Shown: in pieces, positions 1 through 4,440 of the stretch
Layout of the letters: the number at the start of each line of letters is the position of its first letter
Numbering within the stretch: the first letter of the stretch is position 1
NCBI GenBank assembly: GCA_030705745.1
Contig: JAUZPT010000198.1
Span: 1 to 5,788, forward strand
DNA length: 5,788 nt
From: Bacillota bacterium
GTDB lineage: Bacteria > Bacillota > Bacilli > Bacillales > Cytobacillaceae
Direction of reading: 5' to 3'
Made by a program: the position numbers and the translations under genes
Notes under the pieces: model-generated
Told to the model about the DNA's origin: nothing
Database searches by the model: none
The model's input: only the letters and a program-made list of their open reading frames with translations

Positions 1-65
1 AAAGAAGGATTTTTTTATTTTTAATCGTATTATTATTAAAAAAAATGAAAAATAAATAGTTTTTT

Positions 66-71
66 TATAAT
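66..71 (+). promoter_or_regulatory. Candidate -10 box upstream of scoC (weak)
   Basis: A perfect TATAAT lies in the very AT-rich leader of scoC, but no convincing -35 box sits 16-18 bp upstream. The alternative pair TTGGCA (117-122) and TATAAA (140-145), with a 17-bp spacer, matches the sigma-A consensus better. It would start transcription near 152, inside the Shine-Dalgarno sequence, so it is unlikely to give a normally translated mRNA. The real start site cannot be decided from the sequence. The T-run at 10-20 may be the tail of a terminator whose stem lies to the left of the window. Confidence 0.25.
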
Positions 72-162
72 TTCTAAAAATTTTGTAAATTTATATCTTT
101 ATTAATTTTTATTTTATTGGCATAATGATAATAGAGTAATATAAAAGAAGGTGAATATAGGA

Positions 163-732
163 ATGTCAGATAAACAATATTCGATGAAAGAAGCAATGCT
201 TTTTAGCCAACGTATTGCACAGTTAAGCAAAGCATTATGGAAATCAATTGAAAAAGACTGGCAACAATGGATCAAGCCTTATGACTTAAACATTAACGAG
301 CATCATATCCTTTGGATTGCGTACTCTTTAAATGGCGCTTCAATTTCAGACGTGGCAAAATTCGGTGTAATGCATGTATCAACAGCTTTTAATTTTTCGA
401 AAAAATTAGAAGAAAGAGGCTTGCTAGAATTCTCTAAAAAAGAAAATGATAAGCGCAATACATATATTTGCCTGACACCACAAGGCGAACATATTTTGCA
501 CAATTTAATTGAATCGTATAATCCTGACAATAATGCCGTTTTTGCTGGAGCTCTTCCTTTAAGAGATTTGTATGGTAAATTTCCAGATATTATTGAGATG
601 ATGGCAATCGTCCGCAATATTTATGGGGATGATTTTATGGAAATTTTTGAACACTCTTTTCATAATCTCGAAAGCGAATTCGTTGAAAAAGAAGGCAAGC
701 TTCAAAAGAACACTAAAACTGAGGTCCTATAA
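163..732 (+). CDS. scoC: ScoC/Hpr, MarR-family transition-state regulator
   Basis: This is the MarR-type DNA-binding protein ScoC (Hpr), known in Bacillus subtilis as a dimeric repressor of extracellular protease genes and of sporulation-related genes. The protein is 189 residues from the chosen start, slightly shorter than the roughly 200 of B. subtilis, the difference being mostly in the variable C-terminal tail. Diagnostic family sequences are the N-terminal [20 protein letters not shown] (21-40), the winged helix-turn-helix at about 58-86 ([10 protein letters not shown], then [16 protein letters not shown]) and the wing at about 88-104 (KENDKRNTY). [11 protein letters not shown] near 153-163 belongs to the C-terminal dimer/ScoC-specific part. 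I chose the ATG at 163 because AAAGAAGG (144-151) lies about 11 bases before it. A GTG at 151, in frame, overlaps that Shine-Dalgarno sequence and would add only four residues. It converges on yhaI with no spacer. Confidence 0.95.
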   Translation: MSDKQYSMKEAMLFSQRIAQLSKALWKSIEKDWQQWIKPYDLNINEHHILWIAYSLNGASISDVAKFGVMHVSTAFNFSKKLEERGLLEFSKKENDKRNTYICLTPQGEHILHNLIESYNPDNNAVFAGALPLRDLYGKFPDIIEMMAIVRNIYGDDFMEIFEHSFHNLESEFVEKEGKLQKNTKTEVL

Positions 733-1068
733 TTAGCAATATTTACGCAATTCCCTCATAAGTGGAGCAAAAAAATGCTGATTCACGCATGCTTCAATTA
801 GTTCCTTTGCGTGGATATTAGCAGGAATCGATGATGAAAATTCCTCAAACAGCGGATGGAAATAAACAAAACCTTCCGCTTTTTGTTGTTCCCACCGATT
901 ATTCAGGTCATCACAAAGAAATGAAAATTCGGTTACAGTCTGTTCAGAAAGTCTTTTTTCAATGACTAATCGATAAAATGGTTGATGGGATTCTTTGATG
1001 ATTTGTAGCAACAATTTCTGATGATATTCCAATAATTCGATTTTTTTTGCAAGTTCCTGCAAGTTCAT
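733..1068 (-). CDS. yhaI: YhaI family protein (DUF1878)
   Basis: This 111-residue cytoplasmic protein matches what I recall of Bacillus YhaI (DUF1878), both in length (about 110 residues) and in its position between hpr/scoC and prsA. No molecular function is established. It begins with a helical, amphipathic segment (MNLQELAKKIELLEYHQKLL, 1-20) and looks mostly alpha-helical. It ends in a single cysteine and shows no signal peptide or membrane span. The ATG at 1068 is preceded by GGGGAAAAG, a fairly weak ribosome binding site about 4-10 bases upstream. Its TAA (735-733) touches the scoC stop, with no visible terminator between them, so the two transcripts probably overlap antisense. A candidate promoter with an operator-like array lies upstream at 1113-1153. 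Confidence 0.88.
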   Translation of the reverse strand: MNLQELAKKIELLEYHQKLLLQIIKESHQPFYRLVIEKRLSEQTVTEFSFLCDDLNNRWEQQKAEGFVYFHPLFEEFSSSIPANIHAKELIEACVNQHFFAPLMRELRKYC

Positions 1069-1112
1069 TTACTTTTCCCCGTTTCAAACCCAGATCAATT
1101 TCTCTTAAGTAC

Positions 1113-1141
1113 ATTATTTACCTAATCTGCATGAAGGTAAA
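1113..1141 (-). promoter_or_regulatory. Candidate sigma-A promoter of yhaI
   Basis: On the minus strand TTTACC (1141-1136; 4 of 6 to TTGACA) and AATAAT (1118-1113; 5 of 6 to TATAAT) are separated by exactly 17 bp. Transcription would start near 1106, giving a leader of about 38 bases before the yhaI ATG. The -35 box coincides with one copy of a repeated TTTACC element (see 1117-1153), which would suit an operator. Inferred from sequence only. Confidence 0.4.
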
Positions 1142-1153
1142 CACTTTTTTACC
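1117..1153. repeat. Three alternating TTTACC elements (operator-like array)
   Basis: TTTACCT at 1117-1123, AGGTAAA at 1135-1141 and TTTACC at 1148-1153 are three copies of one hexamer in alternating orientation within 37 bp. They form two dyads: TTTACCT-N11-AGGTAAA and GGTAAA-N6-TTTACC. The middle copy is the -35 box of the candidate yhaI promoter. The arrangement resembles a binding site for a dimeric repressor, but I cannot name the protein. Confidence 0.35.
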
Positions 1154-1380
1154 GCCCCCTTTACTCGCTTATCCATCAAAACGTATTTACGATGGACAGA
1201 TACAAAATGAACTAGCCAAAAACGAAGAAATTTTCTTCACTCGAAGAAAAACCTATGACACTTTTTTACTATCTTTTTCAATTGATTTTTGGTATTGTAT
1301 TAAAGATAACGACATCAAGACTCCATTAACCTCAACAGAATGACTAATTCTGAATTTAGACCAAAGGGAGGGATTCGTTG

Positions 1381-1563
1381 ATGATCTCCATTTTTTTTAT
1401 TGTTTTTGCTTTTTTTATTTTATTCTTTGTAAATAAGATGACTAATTCCCTTTGCCTTCAAAAGGATATTCCCGAAGAGCGTCAGCCCAAAGTTTTTCGG
1501 ACGATAAATGTCCTCGTAACTATTTTACTTTTATCATCTTATGTGGAAACTTTATTCACTTAA
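1381..1563 (+). CDS. Small two-helix membrane protein, unrecognised
   Basis: I do not recognise this 60-residue protein. It has a very hydrophobic, phenylalanine-rich N-terminal helix (MISIFFIVFAFFILFFV, 1-17) and a polar linker with a PEERQPK segment (31-37) at about 18-40. A second hydrophobic segment follows (about 42-56, INVLVTILLLSSYV). There is no lipobox or cleavage site, so a two-span membrane protein or helical hairpin is the best description. The ribosome binding site GGGAGGG (1366-1372) is strong and lies 8 bases before the ATG at 1381. A TTG directly before it (1378) is in frame and would add one residue. Translation is supported by this site and by the tight hairpin terminator 15 bases after the stop. 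A role in membrane or sporulation biology is only a guess from its neighbours. Confidence 0.6.
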   Translation: MISIFFIVFAFFILFFVNKMTNSLCLQKDIPEERQPKVFRTINVLVTILLLSSYVETLFT

Positions 1564-1578
1564 ATTCCATGAAATATA

Positions 1579-1616
1579 AAAGCGATGAGTTCATTCTCAT
1601 CGCTTTAACTTTTTTT
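1579..1616. terminator. Intrinsic terminator, probably bidirectional
   Basis: An 11-bp perfect stem (1579-1589 pairing with 1596-1606, GC-containing core GCGATGAG) with a 6-base loop is followed on the plus strand by a T-run at 1610-1616. On the minus strand the same stem is followed by TTTTATATTT, so it can also end the YjcZ-family transcript arriving from the right. It sits between the stop codons of convergent genes. Confidence 0.88.
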
Positions 1617-1618
1617 AT

Positions 1619-1711
1619 TTAGTAAACCCAGGAAGCACCAATGATGATTAAAAGGATGAAGAGAACCACAATCAGCGCAAATCCTCCACCAAATCCGCAT
1701 GCACCAGACAT
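1619..1711 (-). CDS. YjcZ-family tiny transmembrane (sporulation) protein, 30 aa
   Basis: A 30-residue peptide begins MSGACGFGGGFALIVVLFIL, has a glycine-rich head (3-10) and a single transmembrane helix (about 11-25), and ends GASWVY. This is the signature of the YjcZ family of tiny bacillary transmembrane proteins, annotated as sporulation proteins; their biochemical role is unknown. An excellent AAAGGAGG (1726-1719) lies 7 bases before the ATG. From GGG to W it shares 19 of 21 residues with the next gene at 1780-1863, although many codons differ synonymously, so both are real coding sequences. It follows that gene by 68 bp on the same strand and may be co-transcribed or use its own extended -10 motif TGC-TATTAT (1747-1739). 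It ends just before the terminator at 1579-1616. Confidence 0.9.
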   Translation of the reverse strand: MSGACGFGGGFALIVVLFILLIIIGASWVY

Positions 1712-1732
1712 TTATTTTCCTCCTTTCAAGTT

Positions 1733-1771
1733 AAGGGCATAATAGCATCTATTTAGAGCCTTAATGCCCTT
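1733..1771. repeat. Inverted repeat between the two YjcZ-family genes
   Basis: AAGGGCAT (1733-1740) and ATGCCCTT (1764-1771) form an 8-bp perfect stem around 23 bases that contain a smaller TCTA/TAGA dyad. On the minus strand, the transcribed direction here, no U-run follows, so it is not a classical terminator for the upstream 27-residue gene. It could attenuate or stabilise the transcript between the two genes, or overlap the candidate promoter of the downstream one. Confidence 0.5.
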
Positions 1772-1779
1772 TTCTTAGC

Positions 1780-1863
1780 TTATAGCCATGATGCACCCAC
1801 AATTACTAACAATATGAAGAGTACAACGATTAGTGCAAATCCGCCACCGTATCCGCCGCCCAT
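1780..1863 (-). CDS. YjcZ-family tiny transmembrane (sporulation) protein, 27 aa
   Basis: A 27-residue peptide, MGGGYGGGFALIVVLFILLV followed by IVGASWL, has a glycine/tyrosine head (2-8) and one transmembrane helix (about 9-24). It belongs to the same YjcZ family as the adjacent 30-residue gene; only length and tail differ. The ribosome binding site AAGGAGGTG (1877-1869) is a near-perfect match to the 16S rRNA tail, 5 bases from the ATG, implying very efficient translation. Family members are typically small, multi-copy and found in Bacillus and relatives, with a sporulation link but no defined mechanism. Upstream lie a candidate promoter (1927-1954) and a 28-bp palindrome (1896-1923) that would fall at the transcript start. 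Confidence 0.9.
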   Translation of the reverse strand: MGGGYGGGFALIVVLFILLVIVGASWL

Positions 1864-1895
1864 AATAACACCTCCTTTTGAGTTGCTACCTTATA

Positions 1896-1923
1896 CTATT
1901 CAAAACGCCTTGGTTTCGAATAG
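1896..1923 (-). repeat. 28-bp palindrome upstream of the YjcZ-family pair
   Basis: The arms 1896-1906 and 1913-1923 form an 11-bp stem with a 6-base loop. On minus-strand RNA every position pairs, with one G-U wobble; on plus-strand RNA the same position would be an A-C mismatch, so any RNA function belongs to the minus strand. No U-run follows, so it is not an intrinsic terminator. A competing fold, CGCCT with AGGCG, overlaps it. It may be an operator or a leader stem-loop. Confidence 0.55.
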
Positions 1924-1926
1924 GCG

Positions 1927-1954
1927 ATTATCCAAATTAATCTCCTTTTTACAA
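1927..1954 (-). promoter_or_regulatory. Candidate promoter of the YjcZ-family pair
   Basis: On the minus strand TTGTAA (1954-1949; 4 of 6) and GATAAT (1932-1927; 5 of 6) are spaced by 16 bp. The start would be near 1920, inside the palindrome at 1896-1923. If these genes are sporulation-specific, a forespore or mother-cell sigma factor would be expected instead, and I find no clear motif for one. Confidence 0.35.
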
Positions 1955-2125
1955 TAAGTAGCACTCAGAATGTTGAGTATCATGAAGAGTAGACATTTAT
2001 TATTGAATTGTCCCTTACCATGAGTCCATCTCCTTGCACGTTGTATCATATGCAAATTACAAGTCTTCGGATAGATGAATGCCCAGTTTCAACCTATTTT
2101 GGAGGATTTTTTTTTGTGTTATTTT

Positions 2126-2153
2126 TTGCACATATATCCATTTGTGTTATAGT
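2126..2153 (+). promoter_or_regulatory. prsA promoter (extended -10, sigma-A type)
   Basis: TTGCAC (2126-2131; 4 of 6) and TATAGT (2148-2153; 5 of 6) are 16 bp apart, and a TG one base before the -10 box (2145-2146) makes it an extended -10. A run of nine T (2107-2115) just upstream could act as an UP element. The predicted start is near 2160, where TTGTGG (2159-2164) and CCACAA (2174-2179) could form a 5' stem-loop in the leader. Confidence 0.6.
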
Positions 2154-2206
2154 AAAGATTGTGGTTAAGATTCCCACAAGAATTTACTGTTTAGGAGAGG
2201 TTCATC

Positions 2207-3091
2207 ATGAAAAAATGGTTACTTGCCCTCACATTAGCCGGAGGGGTTATAGCTTTAAGTGCTTGCAATCAAAATGGTTCCGGTTCGGATTTAGTAGCCG
2301 AAAGTAAAGCCGGCAATGTTACAAAGGACGAGCTTTACCAAGCAATGAAGGTAAAGTACGGAGAACAGACTCTTCAAGAAGTTCTTAACGAAAAAGTCCT
2401 GTCAAAAAAATATAAAGTTACAGATGCAGAAGTTAACAAAAAAGTGGATGAAATTAAAGCGCAAGCCGGAGCAAACTTTCAAATGCTTCTAATGCAAAAC
2501 AACATTAAAGACGAGGCGTCTTTAAAGAAAATCCTGAAGAACCAACTTCTAATTGAAAAAGCGGCACTTAAGGATGTAAAAGTTACTGATGCTGAATTAA
2601 AGCAGGCGTATGACAATATTAAGCCAGAAATTAAAGCGCGCCATATTCTCGTTAAGGATGAAAAAACAGCCCTTGACGTGAAAAAACAGCTTGATGCTGG
2701 TGCAAAATTCGAAGATTTAGCAAAAAAATATTCACAAGATCCGGGTTCCGCTAAAAATGGTGGCGATCTTGGATGGTTTGGTCCTGGAAAAATGCTTCCA
2801 GAATTCGAAAATGCTGCATATGCTCTTAAAATTAATGAAATCAGCGCGCCCGTTAAATCACAGTATGGTTATCACATCATTCAGTTAACGGGTAAAAAAG
2901 CGAAAAAGTCATTTGATCAAATGAAGGGCGACCTTGAAACGCAAGTGAAGTCTTCTAAATTAAATGGTGACCTTGTCAATAAAACGATAGCTCAAGAACT
3001 AAAAGCGGCTGATGTAAAGATTGATGATAAAGACCTTAAAGATACCCTTAAACAAAATGCAGTACCGACTAATCCTAATCCTAATCAATAA
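2207..3091 (+). CDS. prsA: PrsA, extracytoplasmic foldase lipoprotein (parvulin-type)
   Basis: PrsA is a membrane-anchored peptidyl-prolyl cis-trans isomerase and chaperone. It acts between membrane and wall, helping secreted enzymes and penicillin-binding proteins to fold. The 294-residue protein, close to the 292 of B. subtilis, starts with a lipoprotein signal peptide (MKKWLLALTLAGGVIALSAC). The lipobox LSAC (17-20) predicts processing before Cys20 and lipidation. An N-terminal chaperone domain (about 30-138) precedes the parvulin domain (about 143-230) with RHIL (145-148), GGDLGWF (185-191) and YGYHII (220-225). His146, Asp187 and His223 fit the family's active-site positions. A helical C-terminal part (about 231-285) completes the chaperone, then comes a short NPNPNQ tail. 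AGGAGAGG (2193-2200) lies 6 bases before the ATG. It is monocistronic, with its own promoter and a strong terminator. Confidence 0.97.
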   Translation: MKKWLLALTLAGGVIALSACNQNGSGSDLVAESKAGNVTKDELYQAMKVKYGEQTLQEVLNEKVLSKKYKVTDAEVNKKVDEIKAQAGANFQMLLMQNNIKDEASLKKILKNQLLIEKAALKDVKVTDAELKQAYDNIKPEIKARHILVKDEKTALDVKKQLDAGAKFEDLAKKYSQDPGSAKNGGDLGWFGPGKMLPEFENAAYALKINEISAPVKSQYGYHIIQLTGKKAKKSFDQMKGDLETQVKSSKLNGDLVNKTIAQELKAADVKIDDKDLKDTLKQNAVPTNPNPNQ

Positions 3092-3096
3092 TGATG

Positions 3097-3140
3097 AAAG
3101 GAGGGACCCTTTATTGGGGTCCCTCCTTTTCGTTTTTTTT
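3097..3140 (+). terminator. prsA intrinsic terminator
   Basis: A 13-bp GC-rich stem (3097-3109 with 3117-3129) with a 7-base loop is followed by T, CG and eight T (3133-3140), five bases after the prsA stop. The end of the T-run overlaps the yhaL stop codon. The stem could also help stop yhaL transcription arriving from the right, although the minus-strand side lacks a good U-run. Confidence 0.93.
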
Positions 3141-3360
3141 ATGAAGCATCTCCCTGGCTGCGTCCTAGTTTTTCCCTTTCAAGCCGCTTCATATAAATTT
3201 CTCCTTCTCGTTCAATGCTTTCTCTTTCAATCAGGCGTTCTTCCTTCGCTGTTTTCAAGGCCATTGCCGCGCTAATAACAATGCCAAATACGACTGCATA
3301 TACCCAAATAGGAATCATCAATTCAATTGCCTCCATTTTCGTATTTTTGCTTGTCCTCAT
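3139..3360 (-). CDS. yhaL: YhaL, sporulation-associated single-pass membrane protein
   Basis: YhaL is a small protein found next to prsA and yhaM in Bacillus and annotated as a sporulation protein; its mechanism is unknown. From the ATG at 3360 it has 73 residues. A single N-terminal transmembrane helix at about 15-35 (MIPIWVYAVVFGIVISAAMA) is followed by a charged, coiled-coil-like cytoplasmic tail (AKEERLIERESIEREGEIYMKRLEREK). The start is uncertain. The ATG at 3360 has only GAGGGA about 12 bases upstream. Internally, GGAGG (3334-3330) stands 8 bases before a TTG (3321) and 11 before an ATG (3318); that ATG would give a 59-residue protein starting at the membrane helix. I keep the longest form. 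It is transcribed separately from yhaM, because a terminator lies between them. Confidence 0.83.
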   Translation of the reverse strand: MRTSKNTKMEAIELMIPIWVYAVVFGIVISAAMALKTAKEERLIERESIEREGEIYMKRLEREKLGRSQGDAS

Positions 3361-3384
3361 TTAAAAATTTATTCCCTCAATCGG

Positions 3385-3392
3385 ATATTATG
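3385..3392 (-). promoter_or_regulatory. Possible sporulation-type -10 upstream of yhaL
   Basis: CATAATAT (3392-3385, minus strand) resembles the CATA-containing -10 boxes of mother-cell sigma factors and lies just beyond the yhaM terminator, about 25 bases before the longest yhaL start. A matching -35 is poor (TATC inside the terminator stem), so this is tentative. Confidence 0.25.
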
Positions 3393-3395
3393 CTT

Positions 3396-3433
3396 AAAAG
3401 AAAAAGATACCCTTTCTTTTTCAGAAAGGGTAT
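3396..3433 (-). terminator. yhaM terminator
   Basis: An 11-bp perfect stem (3407-3417 with 3423-3433; ATACCCTTTCT arms) and 5-base loop are followed on the minus strand by CTTTTTCTTTT (3406-3396). It lies 8 bases after the yhaM stop and separates the yhaN-yhaM transcript from yhaL. Confidence 0.88.
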
Positions 3434-3441
3434 TACAGAAA

Positions 3442-4386
3442 TTAGTTGTGAAATGTTGGTTTGTAGAAAGAACGGTTATCAAGCGCAAAGACTCGTTCAG
3501 AGAATTCACCCGGTTTTACTCGGTCCAATGCCCGATCCAGCATATTCATTTTCGCATCCAAATTATCAATATAATGGAGAATTTCCGCTTCTTTAATAAG
3601 CGGCGGTTTCGGGCTTCCCCATTCGGCCTTTCCATGATGACTTAATACAAGATGCTGAAGAATCAGCACTTCCTCGCCCGTGATGCCAAGTTCATCAGCA
3701 GCCTTGCCGATTTCAGTTACCATGATTGTAATATGTCCCAGGAGATTTCCTTCGACAGTATAGACCGTTGACACTGGGCCAGACAATTCAAGAACTTTGC
3801 CCATATCATGTAAAATGACACCAGCGTACAGCAAATCCTTATCAAGACTAGGATACAAATCTGCAATTACTTTCGCCAAATCGAGCATGCTTACGACGTG
3901 ATAAGCAAGCCCTGAAACAAATTCGTGATGATTTTTTGTGGCTGCAGGAAAATTCAAAAATGCCTGCTGATTTTTCTTAATCAAATGCCTTGTAATTCTC
4001 TGGATATTTGGGTTTTTCATTTCAAAAATATATTGCGTAAGCTTCGCAGCCATTTCTTCCTGGCTTAGTGGAGCCGTTTCCAGGAAATCGGAAAGTTTCA
4101 CATTGTCTGCAGGTCCAGCAGGACGAATTTGCTTAATTTTCAACTGATTTTTGCCACGGTAATTATGTATGTCACCGATGACCTTTACAATGCTTTGCGG
4201 TGCATAATTCTTCTCATCGTCATCGCTGGCATCCCAAATCTTTGCTTCGATTTCACCGCTTTGATCCTGAAGATTGAGTGTTAAAAATGGCTTTCCATTG
4301 CTTGCGATTCCTTTTGAAGCGTGTTTAACCAACAAAAATAAATCAACTGTTTCCCCAACTTCAAAATGCAGAATTCCTTTATTCAT
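3442..4386 (-). CDS. yhaM: YhaM, 3'-5' exoribonuclease (OB fold + HD domain)
   Basis: YhaM is a metal-dependent 3'-5' exoribonuclease that trims RNA in Bacillus; the staphylococcal homologue is Cbf1. The length of 314 residues equals that of the B. subtilis protein. An N-terminal OB-fold nucleic-acid-binding domain (about 10-90) includes [22 protein letters not shown] (31-52). After a linker with ETAPLS comes an HD hydrolase domain (about 150-300). Candidate metal ligands are His163, the His193-Asp194 pair in ILHDMGK, His218 in LLGHI, His250/His251 in [12 protein letters not shown], and Asp274 in YIDNLD. All expected motifs are intact. It lies 54 bp downstream of yhaN on the same strand and is probably in the yhaO-yhaN-yhaM operon, with an additional internal promoter candidate (4417-4425). 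The AAGGAG (4405-4400) is 13 bases from the ATG, unusually far, but no earlier start codon is in frame nearby. Confidence 0.97.
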   Translation of the reverse strand: MNKGILHFEVGETVDLFLLVKHASKGIASNGKPFLTLNLQDQSGEIEAKIWDASDDDEKNYAPQSIVKVIGDIHNYRGKNQLKIKQIRPAGPADNVKLSDFLETAPLSQEEMAAKLTQYIFEMKNPNIQRITRHLIKKNQQAFLNFPAATKNHHEFVSGLAYHVVSMLDLAKVIADLYPSLDKDLLYAGVILHDMGKVLELSGPVSTVYTVEGNLLGHITIMVTEIGKAADELGITGEEVLILQHLVLSHHGKAEWGSPKPPLIKEAEILHYIDNLDAKMNMLDRALDRVKPGEFSERVFALDNRSFYKPTFHN

Positions 4387-4416
4387 CTCTGTTTCGACGC
4401 TCCTTCCTATGCGTTC

Positions 4417-4425
4417 AGTATACCA
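4417..4425 (-). promoter_or_regulatory. Extended -10 promoter candidate for yhaM
   Basis: On the minus strand TGG-TATACT (4425-4417) is an extended -10 (TATACT, 5 of 6) in the 54-bp gap between yhaN and yhaM. No good -35 is present (it would fall across the yhaN stop), which extended -10 promoters tolerate. The start would be near 4410, directly ahead of the yhaM ribosome binding site. Confidence 0.45.
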
Positions 4426-4440
4426 TAACGGTTGATCTCG

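Larger units (their letters stand above)
1069..1380. other. Intergenic spacer between yhaI and the 60-residue membrane protein gene
   Basis: This stretch of about 310 bp between two divergently transcribed genes holds no supported gene. It contains the candidate yhaI promoter and TTTACC array, a perfect short palindrome GAAGAAA-T-TTTCTTC (1224-1238) with a further direct GAAGAAA copy at 1243-1249, and weak plus-strand promoter motifs for the next gene. Those motifs are TTGATT (1282-1287) with GATAAC (1305-1310), 17-bp spacer, or TTTTCA (1275-1280) with TATTAA (1298-1303), 17-bp spacer. Neither promoter pair is convincing. Confidence 0.5.
1864..2206. other. Intergenic spacer between the YjcZ pair and prsA
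   Basis: This divergent spacer of about 340 bp carries regulatory signals for both sides: a minus-strand palindrome and candidate promoter near the YjcZ pair (1896-1954), and the prsA promoter and leader on the right (2107-2200). I see nothing interpretable between about 1960 and 2100. A GTG at 2116 preceded by GGAGG (2101-2105) opens a frame that runs into prsA, but its product is not protein-like and I reject it. Confidence 0.6.

Noticed and set aside
303..617. Antisense 104-codon frame within scoC
   Set aside because: It is entirely inside a well-supported gene on the other strand and has no translation signal.
1224..1249. GAAGAAA palindrome plus a third copy
   Set aside because: It is low-complexity AT/GA sequence without a link to a promoter or gene end.
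1047..1343. 98-codon plus-strand open frame
   Set aside because: It starts with TTG inside yhaI on the opposite strand, has no ribosome binding site at that codon or at the internal ATG (1131), and the product has no recognisable features; it overlaps the yhaI promoter region.
1340..1448. 11-bp direct repeat ATGACTAATTC at 1340-1350 and 1438-1448
   Set aside because: A few repeats of this length are expected by chance in a window this size, and one copy lies in coding sequence.
1733..1771. Inverted repeat as a terminator for the 27-residue YjcZ-family gene
   Set aside because: No U-run follows the stem on the transcribed (minus) strand, so I list it only as an inverted repeat.
2008..2307. 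99-codon plus-strand open frame into prsA, with GGAGG before a GTG at 2116
   Set aside because: It overlaps the prsA promoter, leader and signal-peptide coding region in another frame; the GGAGG is probably chance next to a poly-T tract.
3327..3645. Plus-strand frames opposite yhaL and yhaM
   Set aside because: They are antisense shadows of conserved genes and span the yhaM terminator.
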